DNA of 13,869 nt from Calditrichia bacterium (lineage in GTDB: Bacteria; Calditrichota; Calditrichia; Calditrichales; Calditrichaceae), in the NCBI GenBank assembly GCA_027039465.1, contig JALWEA010000178.1, positions 1 through 13,869 of the forward strand, in the 5' to 3' direction. The notes under the pieces were generated by a model that ran no database searches, was not told the DNA's origin, and saw only the letters and a program-made list of their open reading frames with translations. A program made the translations under genes and the position numbers. Shown piece after piece: positions 13,269 to 13,869 of the stretch (positions within the stretch are counted from its first letter, which is position 1; each line of letters starts with the position of its first letter).

Positions 13269-13869
13269 GTATTATTGCTTTGGAGTCGGTTTCCAAATTT
13301 TATGACGGAGAGATCGCACTGGATTCCTGTTCGCTAGAAATTAAAGAAAACGAACGCATGGTGATTTTGGGCCCGTCCGGTTGCGGCAAAACGACTATTC
13401 TCAGGCTGATCGCCGGTTTTCTGGCTCAGGATGTGGGGCGTATTTTGCTGAATGGCATTGAGGTCTCAAAAAACAATAAAATTTTGGTACCGCCGGAAAA
13501 AAGGGATATCGGCATGGTCTTTCAGGATTTGGCACTTTGGCCGCATTTAAGCGTTTACGGAAATATTGCTTTTGGCTTAAAGGTGCGGGGCGTTCCCAAA
13601 CACGAGCGCAACCTTCGTGTTCGGGAAATCCTTGAACTGGTTGGTTTGCCGGGTTATGAGCGGCGCAAACCGTCGGAACTTTCCGGCGGGCAGCAGCAAA
13701 GGGTGGCTTTGGCGCGCGCTTTGGTTTTAGAGCCAAAGGTATTGCTGATGGACGAGCCGCTTTCCAATTTGGATTTGGAACTCAATCTGCGCCTGCGTAA
13801 GGAAGTGGTGCGCTTGCAGGAAAAGTTGGGGTTCACCCTGCTTTATGTAACACACGACCGAGAAGAAGG
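13265..13869 (+). CDS. ABC importer ATPase (FbpC/PotA type), 3' truncated
   Basis: Cytosolic ATP-hydrolysing subunit of the importer. The frame opens at TTG 13265, 7 nt after GGAGG (13253-13257) and overlapping the permease stop by 4 bases; it runs off the window, leaving 201 full codons against about 350 in the family. The Walker A is GPSGCGKTT (36-44), the Q-loop glutamine is Q87 (MVFQDLALWPHLSV), the signature is LSGGQQQR (139-146), Walker B is VLLMDEP (159-165) followed by the D-loop SNLD, and the switch histidine is H197 (YVTHDREE). All catalytic motifs are intact. The C-terminal regulatory (TOBE-type) domain, which would help separate iron, spermidine and sugar importers, lies beyond the window. 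Confidence 0.94.
   Translation, partial: MSIIALESVSKFYDGEIALDSCSLEIKENERMVILGPSGCGKTTILRLIAGFLAQDVGRILLNGIEVSKNNKILVPPEKRDIGMVFQDLALWPHLSVYGNIAFGLKVRGVPKHERNLRVREILELVGLPGYERRKPSELSGGQQQRVALARALVLEPKVLLMDEPLSNLDLELNLRLRKEVVRLQEKLGFTLLYVTHDREE

Overview
The window looks like chromosomal DNA from a free-living, respiratory, Gram-negative-type bacterium of moderate GC. All genes lie on the + strand, with strong AAGGAGG-like ribosome binding sites, tight overlaps inside operons, and long AT-rich or repeat-filled gaps between operons. The gene set (ALDH7, class IIA aldolase, a complete YgfK-type iron-sulfur flavoprotein, a CusRS-like two-component pair, a secreted DUF1080-like protein) plus intergenic repeats of the 'GTCATTGCGA...' type would fit the Calditrichota/FCB part of the tree. 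That placement is an inference from gene content and was not tested.

Layout. (1) 2-1096: 3' part of an ALDH7-family aldehyde dehydrogenase, followed by a perfect intrinsic terminator and a pair of palindromes sharing one core in opposite orientations. (2) 1343-2419: monocistronic class IIA fructose-bisphosphate aldolase with its own terminator. (3) 2456-2727: AT-rich gap with two related dyads. (4) 2728-5895: a stand-alone ygfK homologue (DHOD-like barrel, GltD-like Fe-S/FAD/NAD(P)H module, dicluster ferredoxin), without the selenium/molybdenum hydroxylase genes it accompanies in E. coli. (5) 6105-9052: a compact four-gene unit, OmpR-family response regulator, sensor histidine kinase, unrecognised five-helix membrane protein and small 2[4Fe-4S] ferredoxin, preceded by A/T tracts phased at 11 bp. 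(6) 9040-10547: two diverged copies of a composite intergenic repeat in direct orientation, bracketing a gene for a secreted concanavalin-fold (DUF1080-like) protein. The first copy contains a long nested inverted repeat and overlaps the end of the ferredoxin gene. (7) 10645 to the end: an ABC importer of the ferric-iron (Fbp/Fut) type, made of a lipoprotein binding protein, a fused double-domain permease and an ATPase cut by the window end. The binding protein does not show the classical iron-binding Tyr-Tyr pair.

How the parts may work together: the ALDH and aldolase are housekeeping carbon enzymes. YgfK and the membrane protein/ferredoxin pair are electron-transfer proteins, the second apparently coupled to a two-component sensor. 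The strongest candidate for an undescribed system is the regulator-kinase-membrane protein-ferredoxin operon. The clearest structural novelty is the composite repeat family at 9040-10547. No tRNA, rRNA, CRISPR array, transposase or phage gene was seen.
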